DNA from: an uncultured Clostridia bacterium
GTDB taxonomy: Bacteria > Bacillota > Clostridia > TANB77 > CAG-508
Assembly: GCA_947626765.1 (NCBI GenBank)
Contig: CANQTQ010000007.1
Span: forward strand, 1 to 54,926
DNA length: 54,926 bases
Direction of reading: 5' to 3'
Shown: positions 47,558 to 54,921 of the stretch, piece after piece
How the letters are laid out: every line of letters begins with the position of its first letter
How positions within the stretch are numbered: the first letter of the stretch is position 1
The notes under the pieces: model-generated
Database searches by the model: none
Told to the model about the DNA's origin: nothing
Seen by the model: only the letters and a program-made list of their open reading frames with translations
Made by a program: the position numbers and the translations under genes

Positions 47558-48001
47558 ATGAAATATATTAATAAAAAAAATCCTAAGATAACATATAAAA
47601 AGAGGCCAGGTGCTTATGCAATTATTATTAGAAAAGAGGATAATAAAATAGGTATTGTGACTGATGGCAAAGATTATTTTTATTTAGGTGGGGGTATAGA
47701 AGAATCTGAAACAGCACTAGATGCGTTGAAAAGAGAATTAATTGAAGAATCTGGATATTCATTAAAAAATATTAGAGAATTTGATAAGGTTGGTTCTTAT
47801 ATATATGCTGAGAAACATGGCTATCTAGAAGTTATTGCTAGTGTATATATAGGGGAATTTGATAAAAAGGTAACCAATCCAATAGAAAAAGATCATGTAG
47901 TATTATGGATTAATCCTCAAGAGTATATAGGAAAAATGTGTAGAGAATGGCAAGAATATATATTAAATGAATTTATCAATAATTTTGATAAATTTATGTA
48001 A
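47558..48001 (+). CDS. Nudix hydrolase
   Basis: 147 residues. The complete Nudix box G-G-G-I-E-E-S-E-T-A-L-D-A-L-K-R-E-L-I-E then E-S-G-Y fits G-x5-E-x7-R-E-U-x-E-E-x-G. It hydrolyses a nucleoside diphosphate linked to some group; the substrate is not predictable. AGAGGAGAT lies in the end of the preceding HAD-2H gene, so the two are translationally linked. Confidence 0.88.
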   Translation: MKYINKKNPKITYKKRPGAYAIIIRKEDNKIGIVTDGKDYFYLGGGIEESETALDALKRELIEESGYSLKNIREFDKVGSYIYAEKHGYLEVIASVYIGEFDKKVTNPIEKDHVVLWINPQEYIGKMCREWQEYILNEFINNFDKFM

Positions 48002-48031
48002 GACAAAAATTAATCATGAAAGGAAACAGAA

Positions 48032-49098
48032 ATGGATTATAAAGAAGAATTAATCAATAATTTCCTTAGAATATCAAAAATTCCTAGAAGATCTGGACAT
48101 GAAGAAAAAATAGCAAATTTCTTTATTAATGTTGCTAAAGAAAATAGTTTGTATTATTTTAAAGATGAAAATAACAATGTTTTAATTAAGAAAAAGGGAA
48201 ATAAAAATTCACCGCCAGTAGCATTGCAAGCACATTTAGATATGGTTTGTGCAAAAGCTAAAGACAGCAATCACGACTTTGAAAAAAATGCAATAGAAGT
48301 AATTATTGCTGGAAATAAGGTAACTGCTAAAGATACTACGCTAGGGGCTGATCAAGGAGTTGGTTTAGCAATGATGCTCACAATAATGGAAGACAAAAAT
48401 TTAAACCATCCGGACATAGAATTTATATTAACTACAGAAGAGGAAACTACTTTTAATGGAGCAGTTACATTTCCTTACACTATGGTAGATAGTAAAAGAT
48501 TAATTAATCTTGATAATTCAAAAGATGATGTTGTATTTATTGGATCTGATGGAGATATTTTAAATGATTATTCTTATAAAGGCACTTTAGTTGAAAATAA
48601 TTTGCCTAGTTATAAAATAAAAATTGATGGGTTCCCAGGTGGTAATTCTGGAGATAATAATGTGGCTTTATTACTCCAAATAATTCTTCTGCTAATCTTG
48701 GTGTAATTAACACTTCCGGCAATCTAGTAAAAATAAAATATATTATTAGAGGAATTGAAGAAATAGAACTTGAGAATATAAATAAAATAAGCAAACAATT
48801 AAAATATAATTTTAACACAACTGAAATATATAGAGATTCTATCTGGAAAGTAGATAGACAATCTAAATTATTAGAAGAATACAAAAATATATATTTTAAA
48901 AAGTATAACGAATATCCAAGAGAAGAAATTGGACATGGAGGAACAGAATGTTCAGCAATAAAAGAAAGAATTGATGGAATAGATATTATATCTATTGGAA
49001 GCAATATGGAAAAAATTCATACAATAGGGGAAACTACATACATAGATTCGTGGGTAAAGATATTTGATTTATTAGTAAAACTTATTGAAATTCTTTAA
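48032..49098 (+). pseudogene. Aminoacyl-histidine dipeptidase (PepD/M20), internal deletion
   Basis: An M20 dipeptidase broken in the middle. The first 216-codon frame carries the N-terminal half: A-L-Q-A-H-L-D-M-V-C (zinc His), L-G-A-D-Q-G-V-G and T-T-E-E-E-T-T-F, up to the G-F-P-G-G-N-S-G region. The C-terminal part continues in another frame from about 48680: T-P-N-N-S-S-A-N-L-G-V, then G-H-G-G-T-E-C-S and E-T-T-Y-I-D-S-W. Roughly 100 or more residues of the dimerisation/middle region, plus the frame, are lost. There is no CGG at the junction, so this differs from the six shift genes. Confidence 0.8.
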
Positions 49099-49113
49099 TT
49101 TAATTTAAAACTA

Positions 49114-49142
49114 TTGACAAATAAAATGAACTTTAATATAAT
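49114..49142 (+). promoter_or_regulatory. Promoter of the PBECR gene
   Basis: TTGACA (49114-49119) and TATAAT (49137-49142) are 17 bases apart. The promoter lies inside the longest possible ORF, which decides for the downstream TTG start. Confidence 0.8.
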
Positions 49143-49209
49143 ACAAACAATAGTTTTAATAAAAATAAAGTTATTTATCTTAAATTATAGATTAAAAGAA
49201 GGTAATAAA

Positions 49210-49593
49210 TTGCAATATATAACAAATTTAGATAAAAAGAAGTTAAGAGAGTATGCAAACAGGTTAATAACAGAAGAAGTAATTTTATCAGATGAAAGAT
49301 TATATGAACATATACTATTATTCCATGAAGAGGAATATAAACAATTAAGACCATATATAAAAACTATAATTGAAAATCCAGATTATATAGTAGAAGACAA
49401 TAGACACGAAGATACAATGATATATTTAAAAGAAATTGATGATATAGGAAAGAATGGCAGAGTTGTTATAAAACTAGCATTAGGACAAGATGAAGAACAC
49501 AATAAAAATTCAATTATAACATTAATGAAACTAAATAAAAGAACATGGAATCAGACTATAAGAAATAGAGGAAAAATTATTTGGAAAAAATAG
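49210..49593 (+). CDS. PBECR-type (phage-Barnase-EndoU-like) nuclease domain protein
   Basis: 127 residues from the TTG at 49210 (GAAGGTAA upstream, promoter at 49114). The sequence has the pattern of the phage-associated Barnase/EndoU/ColicinE5-RelE-like fold: V-I-L-S-D-E-R-L-Y-E-H-I (His), H-E-E-E-Y, I-I-E-N-P-D-Y-I, V-V-I-K-L, N-S-I-I-T-L-M and K-I-I-W. Such domains act as RNase toxins or in phage conflict. No obvious immunity gene follows. Confidence 0.65.
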   Translation: MQYITNLDKKKLREYANRLITEEVILSDERLYEHILLFHEEEYKQLRPYIKTIIENPDYIVEDNRHEDTMIYLKEIDDIGKNGRVVIKLALGQDEEHNKNSIITLMKLNKRTWNQTIRNRGKIIWKK

Positions 49594-49606
49594 AAACAAA
49601 AAATAC

Positions 49607-49635
49607 TAGACAAAAATGAATAAAAGTTGTATAAT
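49607..49635 (+). promoter_or_regulatory. Promoter of a small RNA gene
   Basis: TAGACA (49607-49612) and TATAAT (49630-49635) are 17 bases apart, just before a structured non-coding stretch. Confidence 0.6.
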
Positions 49636-49641
49636 AAAAGT

Positions 49642-49789
49642 ACAATATAAGTAGGTTATTTGAGGTGGACAATAGTGCCATCCACACACCTAATAGGTCA
49701 AAAGAGATGCAGGATTTGGCACACCTGCCAAATAACCAAAAGTTTAAAGGAGCTATGGAAACATAGCTCTAAATTTTATAATTTTTTTA
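49642..49789 (+). ncRNA. Structured small RNA gene of unknown class
   Basis: It has its own promoter and a terminator. GGTTATTT pairs with AAATAACC to close the RNA (about 49653-49739). Inside are a helix around AGGTGGA/TCCA and a strong hairpin TTTGGCA-CACC-TGCCAAA. The terminator AGCTATG-GAAA-CATAGCT (49751-49768) follows, with a T-run near 49782. There is no ORF. I compared it from memory with SRP, 6S, tmRNA and common riboswitch signatures and saw no match. Confidence 0.55.
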
Positions 49790-49885
49790 GATTTTATTTA
49801 CAATAATAGTACCATAAAAACACATAAATACTTTTTGGTCTCAGACCTGTAAGCTCTTTAAATAACAATAATTTTATATATAATA

Positions 49886-49948
49886 GCTTGTGTGGAACAT
49901 GCCAAAATTGGAAAGAAATATAAAAACTGTTGTGGAAGAAACCTTTAA
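49886..49948 (+). pseudogene. Remnant of a SEC-C zinc-motif C-terminus
   Basis: One frame reads [14 protein letters not shown] then stop, closely matching the [10 protein letters not shown] ending of SecA and other SEC-C proteins, but the first Cys pair is lost. It is probably the tail of a degraded gene between the small RNA and the Nudix gene. The rest of 49790-50054 holds nothing else I can support. Confidence 0.4.
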
Positions 49949-50054
49949 AAAATTTGAAATATGACGCTAATTATTGAATACAAAATTTGAAAAAATTATG
50001 TAAAGATGCTATAATATAAATTAATCACAACTTTGTAAAAAAGGAGAAATCAAC

Positions 50055-50738
50055 ATGACAGCGGAAGATATTAAAGCAATAGGAACACGGTATGCAAATG
50101 GAAAAACTACAGGATGGGATGTTGATCCTGCTACAGGAGCAATTATAGTATATGCCATAAGAGCTATTTACTTTGAAGGAAAGTACTATTCAATGGTAAC
50201 AGGAAAACCTATGAGCATTTCAAAGGAAGATTATATTAAAGATATACGCAATAATATGCGTAAAGGACATAGGCATGATGCAATTGAAGGTACTGGCACA
50301 GGTATTATAGTTCGTAAAACTAATAATTCAAATCATGAAGAGTTTTTACTTCAACTCCGTTTTGATGTAAATCAATATGGTTTATTTGGAGGAAATCTCG
50401 AATTAGGCGAAACATATCCACATTGTGCAGCACGGGAATTATTAGAAGAGGCAGCTTTAATTGTAAATGAGAAGGACTTACATCTTGAAAATGTATATGC
50501 AGGTCCTAAGCATGTTACAAGGTACCCATCTGGTGACTTGGTTTTTCACACAATAATTGTTTACAGTATCGATTATGAAAAATGTACTGAATTAGGTACA
50601 AAGTTCGATGCTGAAACAAAGCAGCTGAGGTGGTTCTCAAAAGAAGAATTGGAATTCCTATTGAAGAACGAACCAGAAAGATTTTTCCCAAACAACTATC
50701 CAATTCTTTTGGATGTTGTTAACAAGTTCTTTGCTTAA
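50055..50738 (+). CDS. Nudix hydrolase with N-terminal extension
   Basis: 227 residues. The C-terminal Nudix domain has G-G-N-L-E-L-G-E-T-Y-P-H-C-A-A-R-E-L-L-E then E-A-A-L (box G-x5-E-x7-R-E-L-x-E-E, last Gly replaced by Ala). The first ~85 residues are an extra domain. The gene is less A/T-biased than its neighbours and uses CGG twice in frame (50089-50091 and 50434-50436). The second encodes the invariant Arg of the Nudix box, so CGG must mean Arg here. That suggests recent transfer. It is flanked by near-identical hairpins. AAGGAG precedes the ATG. Confidence 0.8.
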   Translation: MTAEDIKAIGTRYANGKTTGWDVDPATGAIIVYAIRAIYFEGKYYSMVTGKPMSISKEDYIKDIRNNMRKGHRHDAIEGTGTGIIVRKTNNSNHEEFLLQLRFDVNQYGLFGGNLELGETYPHCAARELLEEAALIVNEKDLHLENVYAGPKHVTRYPSGDLVFHTIIVYSIDYEKCTELGTKFDAETKQLRWFSKEELEFLLKNEPERFFPNNYPILLDVVNKFFA

Positions 50739-50768
50739 GAACTTGAGCAAGTAAACATTATAAAGAAT

Positions 50769-50795
50769 AGCTATGGAAACATAGCTATTTTTATT
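50769..50795 (+). terminator. Terminator identical in stem-loop to the one at 49751
   Basis: AGCTATGGAAACATAGCT (50769-50786) repeats the 18 bases at 49751-49768 exactly, with a GAAA loop, and is followed by ATTTTTATT. Confidence 0.8.
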
Positions 50796-50808
50796 ATATT
50801 AAAAATTA

Positions 50809-50838
50809 TTGACAATTAAAATAGTAATAAATTATAAT
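50809..50838 (+). promoter_or_regulatory. Promoter of the HAD gene
   Basis: TTGACA (50809-50814) and TATAAT (50833-50838) are 18 bases apart. Confidence 0.6.
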
Positions 50839-50871
50839 TATTAAAGAAATAAAATATAGAAGGAATTTTTT

Positions 50872-51600
50872 ATGGATATAGATAAAAAAATTATTGTTAG
50901 TGATTATGATAAAACATTTTATATAAGCGATGAAGATATTGAAAAAAATAAAATTGCTGTAGCTGATTTTGAAAGTTTAGGGAACATGTTTATAATAGCA
51001 ACAGGAAGAAGTTTTTTTGACTTTAAAAATAAAGCAAATACCTATAAAATACAATATAATTATGTAATATTAAATCATGGAGCAACAATAATAGATAAAA
51101 ATGATAATGTCCTTTATAACTTTCCTATAGAAAATAAAATTATTCCAAAAATTAAAAATGAACTTCATATTGAAAATGCCATAGAACACTTTTGCTGTAG
51201 CAAGCTAGAAAGCAGAGTAGATTTTGAACATACTGATTTAACTAAAATACGTGTTAAGTATAATACTAAAGAAGAAGCAATGAATGTAAACGAACTTTTA
51301 AATAGTAAATTTTCTGATTACATAAATTCATATATTATAACAAATAGTGCAGTTGAAATAATATGTAATAAAGCTAATAAGTCAAATGCTATTAGATTAT
51401 TAACAGCAATGTTTAATATTGATAACAAAAATGTTTACACTATTGGAGATGGTTATAGTGATATTGAAATGGTAAAAGATTTTAATGGTTATTGTATGGT
51501 AAACTCAATTGGAGAACTAAAACAAATTGCAATTAAAGAATATAATAGTGTATCAGAGCTAATAAAAGATGTAATGAAAGAAAACAAACAAATTGCATAA
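50872..51600 (+). CDS. HAD-superfamily (Cof-type) phosphatase
   Basis: 242 residues. S-D-Y-D-K-T-F (nucleophile D-x-D), A-T-G-R-S (motif II), a Lys in N-K-S-N-A, and G-D-G-Y-S-D-I-E-M (motif IV) place it in the Cof/YbiV group of sugar-phosphate or cofactor phosphatases. AGAAGGAA precedes the ATG. The specific substrate is unknown. Confidence 0.88.
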   Translation: MDIDKKIIVSDYDKTFYISDEDIEKNKIAVADFESLGNMFIIATGRSFFDFKNKANTYKIQYNYVILNHGATIIDKNDNVLYNFPIENKIIPKIKNELHIENAIEHFCCSKLESRVDFEHTDLTKIRVKYNTKEEAMNVNELLNSKFSDYINSYIITNSAVEIICNKANKSNAIRLLTAMFNIDNKNVYTIGDGYSDIEMVKDFNGYCMVNSIGELKQIAIKEYNSVSELIKDVMKENKQIA

Positions 51601-51684
51601 AAGAGACAATGAAAACACTTGGTGGCATATAGGACATTCCAATCATAATATACTTTGAATAAAGAAAATAAAAAGGAGTATTTT

Positions 51685-52440
51685 ATGAAAGTAATTACAA
51701 TAAAAAGGAAAAGTATTTTTAAAATTACATTGATAATGTCATTTATACTAATGTTAGGAATGTTTACAACTTCTTTTGGTATGCAATATTATTATAATGT
51801 TGATTTTTCAACAGGATTAGTTACTGCAAGCACTCTTAATGTAAGAAGTGGTCCAGGAATACAATATAAAGTTATTGCAACTGTAAACAAAAATGAATAT
51901 ATTAGAGTTTTTGCAGGAGTTGGAGACTGGTATATTGTACAGGTAGAAGGCGACTATGTTGGAGCAGTAAGCAAAAACTATGTAAAACCAATTTATCCAA
52001 ACTCATCAAATAACAGTACAAATAATAATACAGGAAGTACACAAACATCATCTACTATGAATTCAGATGAAAAGGAAGTATTTAATTTAATTAATAAGCA
52101 AAGAACTAATAATGGATTAGCAGCACTAAAAGTAGATGAAGAAGTGCAAAGAGTAGCAAGAATAAAAGCACAAGACATGGTAGATAACAATTACTTTTCT
52201 CATACATCACCAATATATGGTTCTCCATTTAATATGTTAAATAGTTTTAAAATATCATATAAAACTGCAGGAGAAAACATAGCTGGAAATTCAAGCAATA
52301 GTGGAGCTGTTAATGCTTGGATGAATTCATCAGGACATAAAGCTAATATTTTAAACTCTAGTTATAATTATACTGGAATAGGAGTAGTTAGTAGTTCTAA
52401 ATACGGTAAAATCTTTGTGCAGATGTTTATAGGAAAATAA
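51685..52440 (+). CDS. Secreted SH3b-CAP (SCP/PR1) domain protein
   Basis: 251 residues from the ATG at 51685 (AAAAGGAG 7 bases upstream); an earlier ATG lacks a site. Signal peptide/anchor (about 1-40). Bacterial SH3 domain with A-S-T-L-N-V-R-S-G-P-G (about 48-100). Asn/Ser/Thr linker. C-terminal CAP domain with N-x-x-R, L-A-A-L-K-V-D, Y-F-S-H-T-S-P, A-G-E-N-I-A and S-S-G-H-K-A-N-I-L. It resembles spore- or wall-associated YkwD-like proteins. Asn/Ser-rich linker DNA is slightly repetitive. Confidence 0.9.
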   Translation: MKVITIKRKSIFKITLIMSFILMLGMFTTSFGMQYYYNVDFSTGLVTASTLNVRSGPGIQYKVIATVNKNEYIRVFAGVGDWYIVQVEGDYVGAVSKNYVKPIYPNSSNNSTNNNTGSTQTSSTMNSDEKEVFNLINKQRTNNGLAALKVDEEVQRVARIKAQDMVDNNYFSHTSPIYGSPFNMLNSFKISYKTAGENIAGNSSNSGAVNAWMNSSGHKANILNSSYNYTGIGVVSSSKYGKIFVQMFIGK

Positions 52441-52539
52441 TTTAAATGTAACCTATATATATCAATACTGAATTATAATTTTCAATAGTAGATTTTTTAA
52501 AAAAATTATGTTAGAATGATATAAAAATAGGAGAATTAC

Positions 52540-53121
52540 ATGTTACAAGTAAGCAGAGATAATAATTTAAAAATACCTAAAAAGCTAGAGAATGCTAATG
52601 GTGTAGAAAATAGTATTAATGATAAAATTGCAGTTAAACAAGCTATTGCTACTGCTAATAATAAAAGGATTAATAAAGAAAAAATTGCAGAAAATATTGA
52701 AGATGATAAAGATTTAGAACAAGTAAACAAATTGCCTTTTAATGCAAATGACTTAGTTGTAATAACAGTAGTAAAGAAATTAGTAGCATATACAATAACA
52801 GTTACAGAAAAATCTCCCAAAAAATTTCGTGGAGTGTTTGTAAATAGAATGCAAAATTATTGTTTAGATTGCTTAGAATATTTATTAGAAGCTAACTTTA
52901 TTAGAATGGATACACCTGAGAAAAAACTTCAAAGAGAAGAACTACAAGAAAAAGCTATAATAAAATTAAAACTATTAGGATATGTTTCTATGGTTGCAGA
53001 AAATTGTTGCTGTATTTTAAATAAACAATATAAACAAATATCTATTCAATTATCAGAAGCAATAAATTTAATTATAGCTTGGAAGAAAAGCGATGATGAA
53101 AGATGGAAAAAAAGTAATTAG
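52540..53121 (+). CDS. avd: DGR accessory protein (Avd-like four-helix bundle)
   Basis: 193 residues. A Lys/Glu-rich N-terminal ~75 residues precede a helical domain. V-V-K-K-L-V-A-Y-T, K-S-P-K-K-F-R-G-V-F-V-N-R-M, Y-V-S-M-V-A-E-N and I-N-L-I-I-A-W-K-K are spaced like the four helices of Avd/bAvd, which binds the reverse transcriptase and template RNA. The position directly before the template repeat and RT supports this. The N-terminal extension is longer than usual. Ribosome binding site TAGGAG. Confidence 0.8.
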   Translation: MLQVSRDNNLKIPKKLENANGVENSINDKIAVKQAIATANNKRINKEKIAENIEDDKDLEQVNKLPFNANDLVVITVVKKLVAYTITVTEKSPKKFRGVFVNRMQNYCLDCLEYLLEANFIRMDTPEKKLQREELQEKAIIKLKLLGYVSMVAENCCCILNKQYKQISIQLSEAINLIIAWKKSDDERWKKSN

Positions 53122-53191
53122 GATTTTAAACCGAAAGGTTTTTAATTAAGAGAAAAATTTAAAATGCTCTATTCTTTGCGCCTGCTTTTTT

Positions 53192-53265
53192 CGCGCGCGT
53201 TGTTAACGAAAATGGTAATAGAAACTGAAACAATGTTAACAAACGAAATAGTGGGGCTCGCCCAG
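53192..53265 (+). repeat. DGR template repeat (TR)
   Basis: This 74-base block aligns without gaps to 54647-54720. Of 14 differences, 11 are adenines in this copy (A to T, G or C), which identifies it as the template. Read in the variable frame it gives Asn codons (AAC/AAT) at the changed positions and one TGA. It ends GTGGGGCTCGCCCAG, the GC-rich initiation (IMH*-type) end. It lies between avd and the RT in non-coding DNA (53122-53466). Confidence 0.93.
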
Positions 53266-53466
53266 ATTCACTTTTGAAGTCCTATAAAAACGGATTTAAA
53301 ACAAATCAGAGAAATATATTTTAAGAAAAATATATCAGTATTTTAAAGTGAAGGAATTTTTCTCTTTTCTAATCGCTAAACAAGTGCGATGGAAGAATTT
53401 GAACGCTTACACGAGCAACAAATAGTTTTTCTATTTTTTGCAAGTTTTAAGGAGCGTTCTTTTTTT

Positions 53467-54322
53467 ATGGGATTTAAAAGTATGAAATTAGAAGAAATTT
53501 TTACATTTGAGAATTTATACAGAGCTTATATTGAATGTAGAAAATCAAAACAACATAAAGGAGAAGTAATACGATTTGAAACAAACTTATCTAATAATAT
53601 AAGTACTCTATTAAAGAGTATAAAAACAAAAAAATACAAATTAGGAAAATATAAAGAATTTTTAATATATGAACCTAAAAAACGAATTATTGAAGCCTTA
53701 CCATTTAAAGATAGGGTAGTTATTAAATGTTTTTGTGATGTAGTTTTAAAAAATAAAATTGAAAAAAAATTAATATATGACAATGCAGCCTGTAGAAAAA
53801 ATAAAGGAACAGCCAAATAATGTTAATGTTGGGCTTCCATTAGGTAATCAATCGAGTCAATTATTTGCTTTACTATACTTAAATGTTATAGATAGGTATA
53901 TTAAGGAAGTGCTAAGAATAAAAGGTTATATAAGATATATGGATGATATGATTTTAATCCATAGAGATAAAAGCTATTTACAGTATTGCCTTAAAGTAAT
54001 AAAAAGTAAATGCGAAGATGAACTGAAATTAACACTTAATCAAAAAACTCAAATAGGAATCGTGAAAAATGGAATAGATTTTTTAGGATTTAGACATATT
54101 TTAAATGATAATGGTAGCATTACGAGAAAATTAAGATCATCATCAAAGCAAAGATTAAAAAAACATTTAAAAACATTAGATAAATTAAGAGATAAAAACA
54201 TTGTTGATGATGAATATGTTTATATTAGAAAAAATGCTTTTTATAATCATATTAAAGATGTAAAAGGAAGCGAAAATTTAAAAAAATATATTTCCTGTAA
54301 AAAAAGTCAAGTGAAAAGTTAA
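53467..54322 (+). pseudogene. DGR reverse transcriptase with internal deletion and frameshift
   Basis: The likely start is ATG 53467 (AAGGAG at 53449). The first frame runs through the finger motifs (L-I-Y-E-P-K-K-R-I-I-E, F-K-D-R-V-V, D-N-A-A-C-R-K-N-K-G-T) and stops at 53820. The second frame carries G-L-P-L-G-N-Q-S-S-Q, R-Y-M-D-D (YMDD at 53936-53947), L-N-Q-K-T-Q-I and D-F-L-G-F. From family knowledge about 70-80 residues should separate K-G-T from G-L-P-L-G, including motif A with a catalytic Asp; they are absent. As assembled it should be inactive. There is no CGG at the junction. Confidence 0.88.
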
Positions 54323-54440
54323 ATGCATTTCTATAAAAAAGTAAAAAAAAATTATAAATAATTGTCAAAAAAATAGTGTTATGATAAAATAATTTTAGAA
54401 AAATATGAGATAAATTTTTAAGGCTAAGGAGTGAAATAAT

Positions 54441-54866
54441 ATGAGTAATATTACTTTTCTAACACAAGAGCAATGCTTTGAAAGAGAAAAATTAGATATA
54501 TTAAAGAAAAGAGGAACAGAGGCAGCAATTACAGATTTTTCTATTCTTTTAGGAGGCTATGTTTCAGATTATCATGTAGATAGTGATGATTCTTTAGAGG
54601 GTAGAACAGGTTATTATTGGACTAAATCAGACGACGGAGACAACGACGCGCGCGCTGTTTACGTGAATGGTAATAGTTACTGTTTTAATGTTAAAAAACG
54701 AGCTGGTGGGGCTCGCCCAGCTTTACCGTTCTCATCAATCAGTTCAATCCCCACGAACGGAGTGAGTGGGAAAAAGGCAAGAGATGGAATTCTTGAAGTA
54801 GAATATGGATATTATCCACAAAAAGCAGCTCCAAAAGATATACAAATAAAAGTAAGCGCTCAGTAA
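54441..54866 (+). CDS. DGR variable protein (C-type-lectin/FGE-like fold)
   Basis: 141 residues. The lectin-like core has G-R-T-G-Y-Y-W-T-K-S, then the variable region D-A-R-A-V-Y-V-N-G-N-S-Y-C-F-N-V-K-K (54647-54720), then G-G-A-R-P-A-L-P-F-S-S-I. Residues after the variable region end E-Y-G-Y-Y-P-Q-K-A then stop; related proteins I recall continue further, so it may be C-terminally shortened. There is no signal peptide. AAGGAG precedes the ATG. Probable binding protein with diversified ligand surface. Confidence 0.85.
   Translation: MSNITFLTQEQCFEREKLDILKKRGTEAAITDFSILLGGYVSDYHVDSDDSLEGRTGYYWTKSDDGDNDARAVYVNGNSYCFNVKKRAGGARPALPFSSISSIPTNGVSGKKARDGILEVEYGYYPQKAAPKDIQIKVSAQ
54647..54720 (+). 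repeat. DGR variable repeat (VR)
   Basis: A 74-base counterpart of the template at 53192-53265 inside the variable protein gene. The shared 3' end is GTGGGGCTCGCCCAG, after which the two copies diverge. Substitutions replace template Asn/Ser-type codons by TAC, GTG, TGT, TTT and GCT. Downstream, CCCAC (54750-54754) can pair with GTGGG (54766-54770), a hairpin like those that assist DGR homing. Confidence 0.93.
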
Positions 54867-54883
54867 AAAGGCGTACTTTAAAA

Positions 54884-54921
54884 CCTCAAGCATTTCCTAT
54901 ATAATAGGTTGTTGCTTGAGG
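54884..54921 (+). terminator. Hairpin terminator after the DGR
   Basis: CCTCAAGCA (54884-54892) pairs with TGCTTGAGG (54913-54921). The window ends 5 bases later, so the T-run cannot be judged. Confidence 0.65.

Noticed and set aside
48655..48685. The pepD break as a seventh CGG frameshift
   Set aside because: There is no CGG at the junction, and a central block of the protein is missing.
49114..49209. N-terminal 32-residue extension of the PBECR protein from 49114
   Set aside because: It overlaps a consensus promoter (TTGACA-17-TATAAT), and a ribosome binding site precedes the TTG at 49210.
49642..49789. SRP RNA, 6S RNA or tmRNA
   Set aside because: The conserved SRP loop, 6S bubble and tmRNA tRNA-like ends are not present.
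53800..53835. The RT break as programmed frameshifting
   Set aside because: Motif A is absent from both frames, so a frameshift alone cannot give a complete enzyme. A deletion is required.
53777..54322. A complete independent short RT starting at ATG 53777
   Set aside because: It lacks the fingers and motif A, has no ribosome binding site, and the upstream frame supplies the missing N-terminal family motifs.
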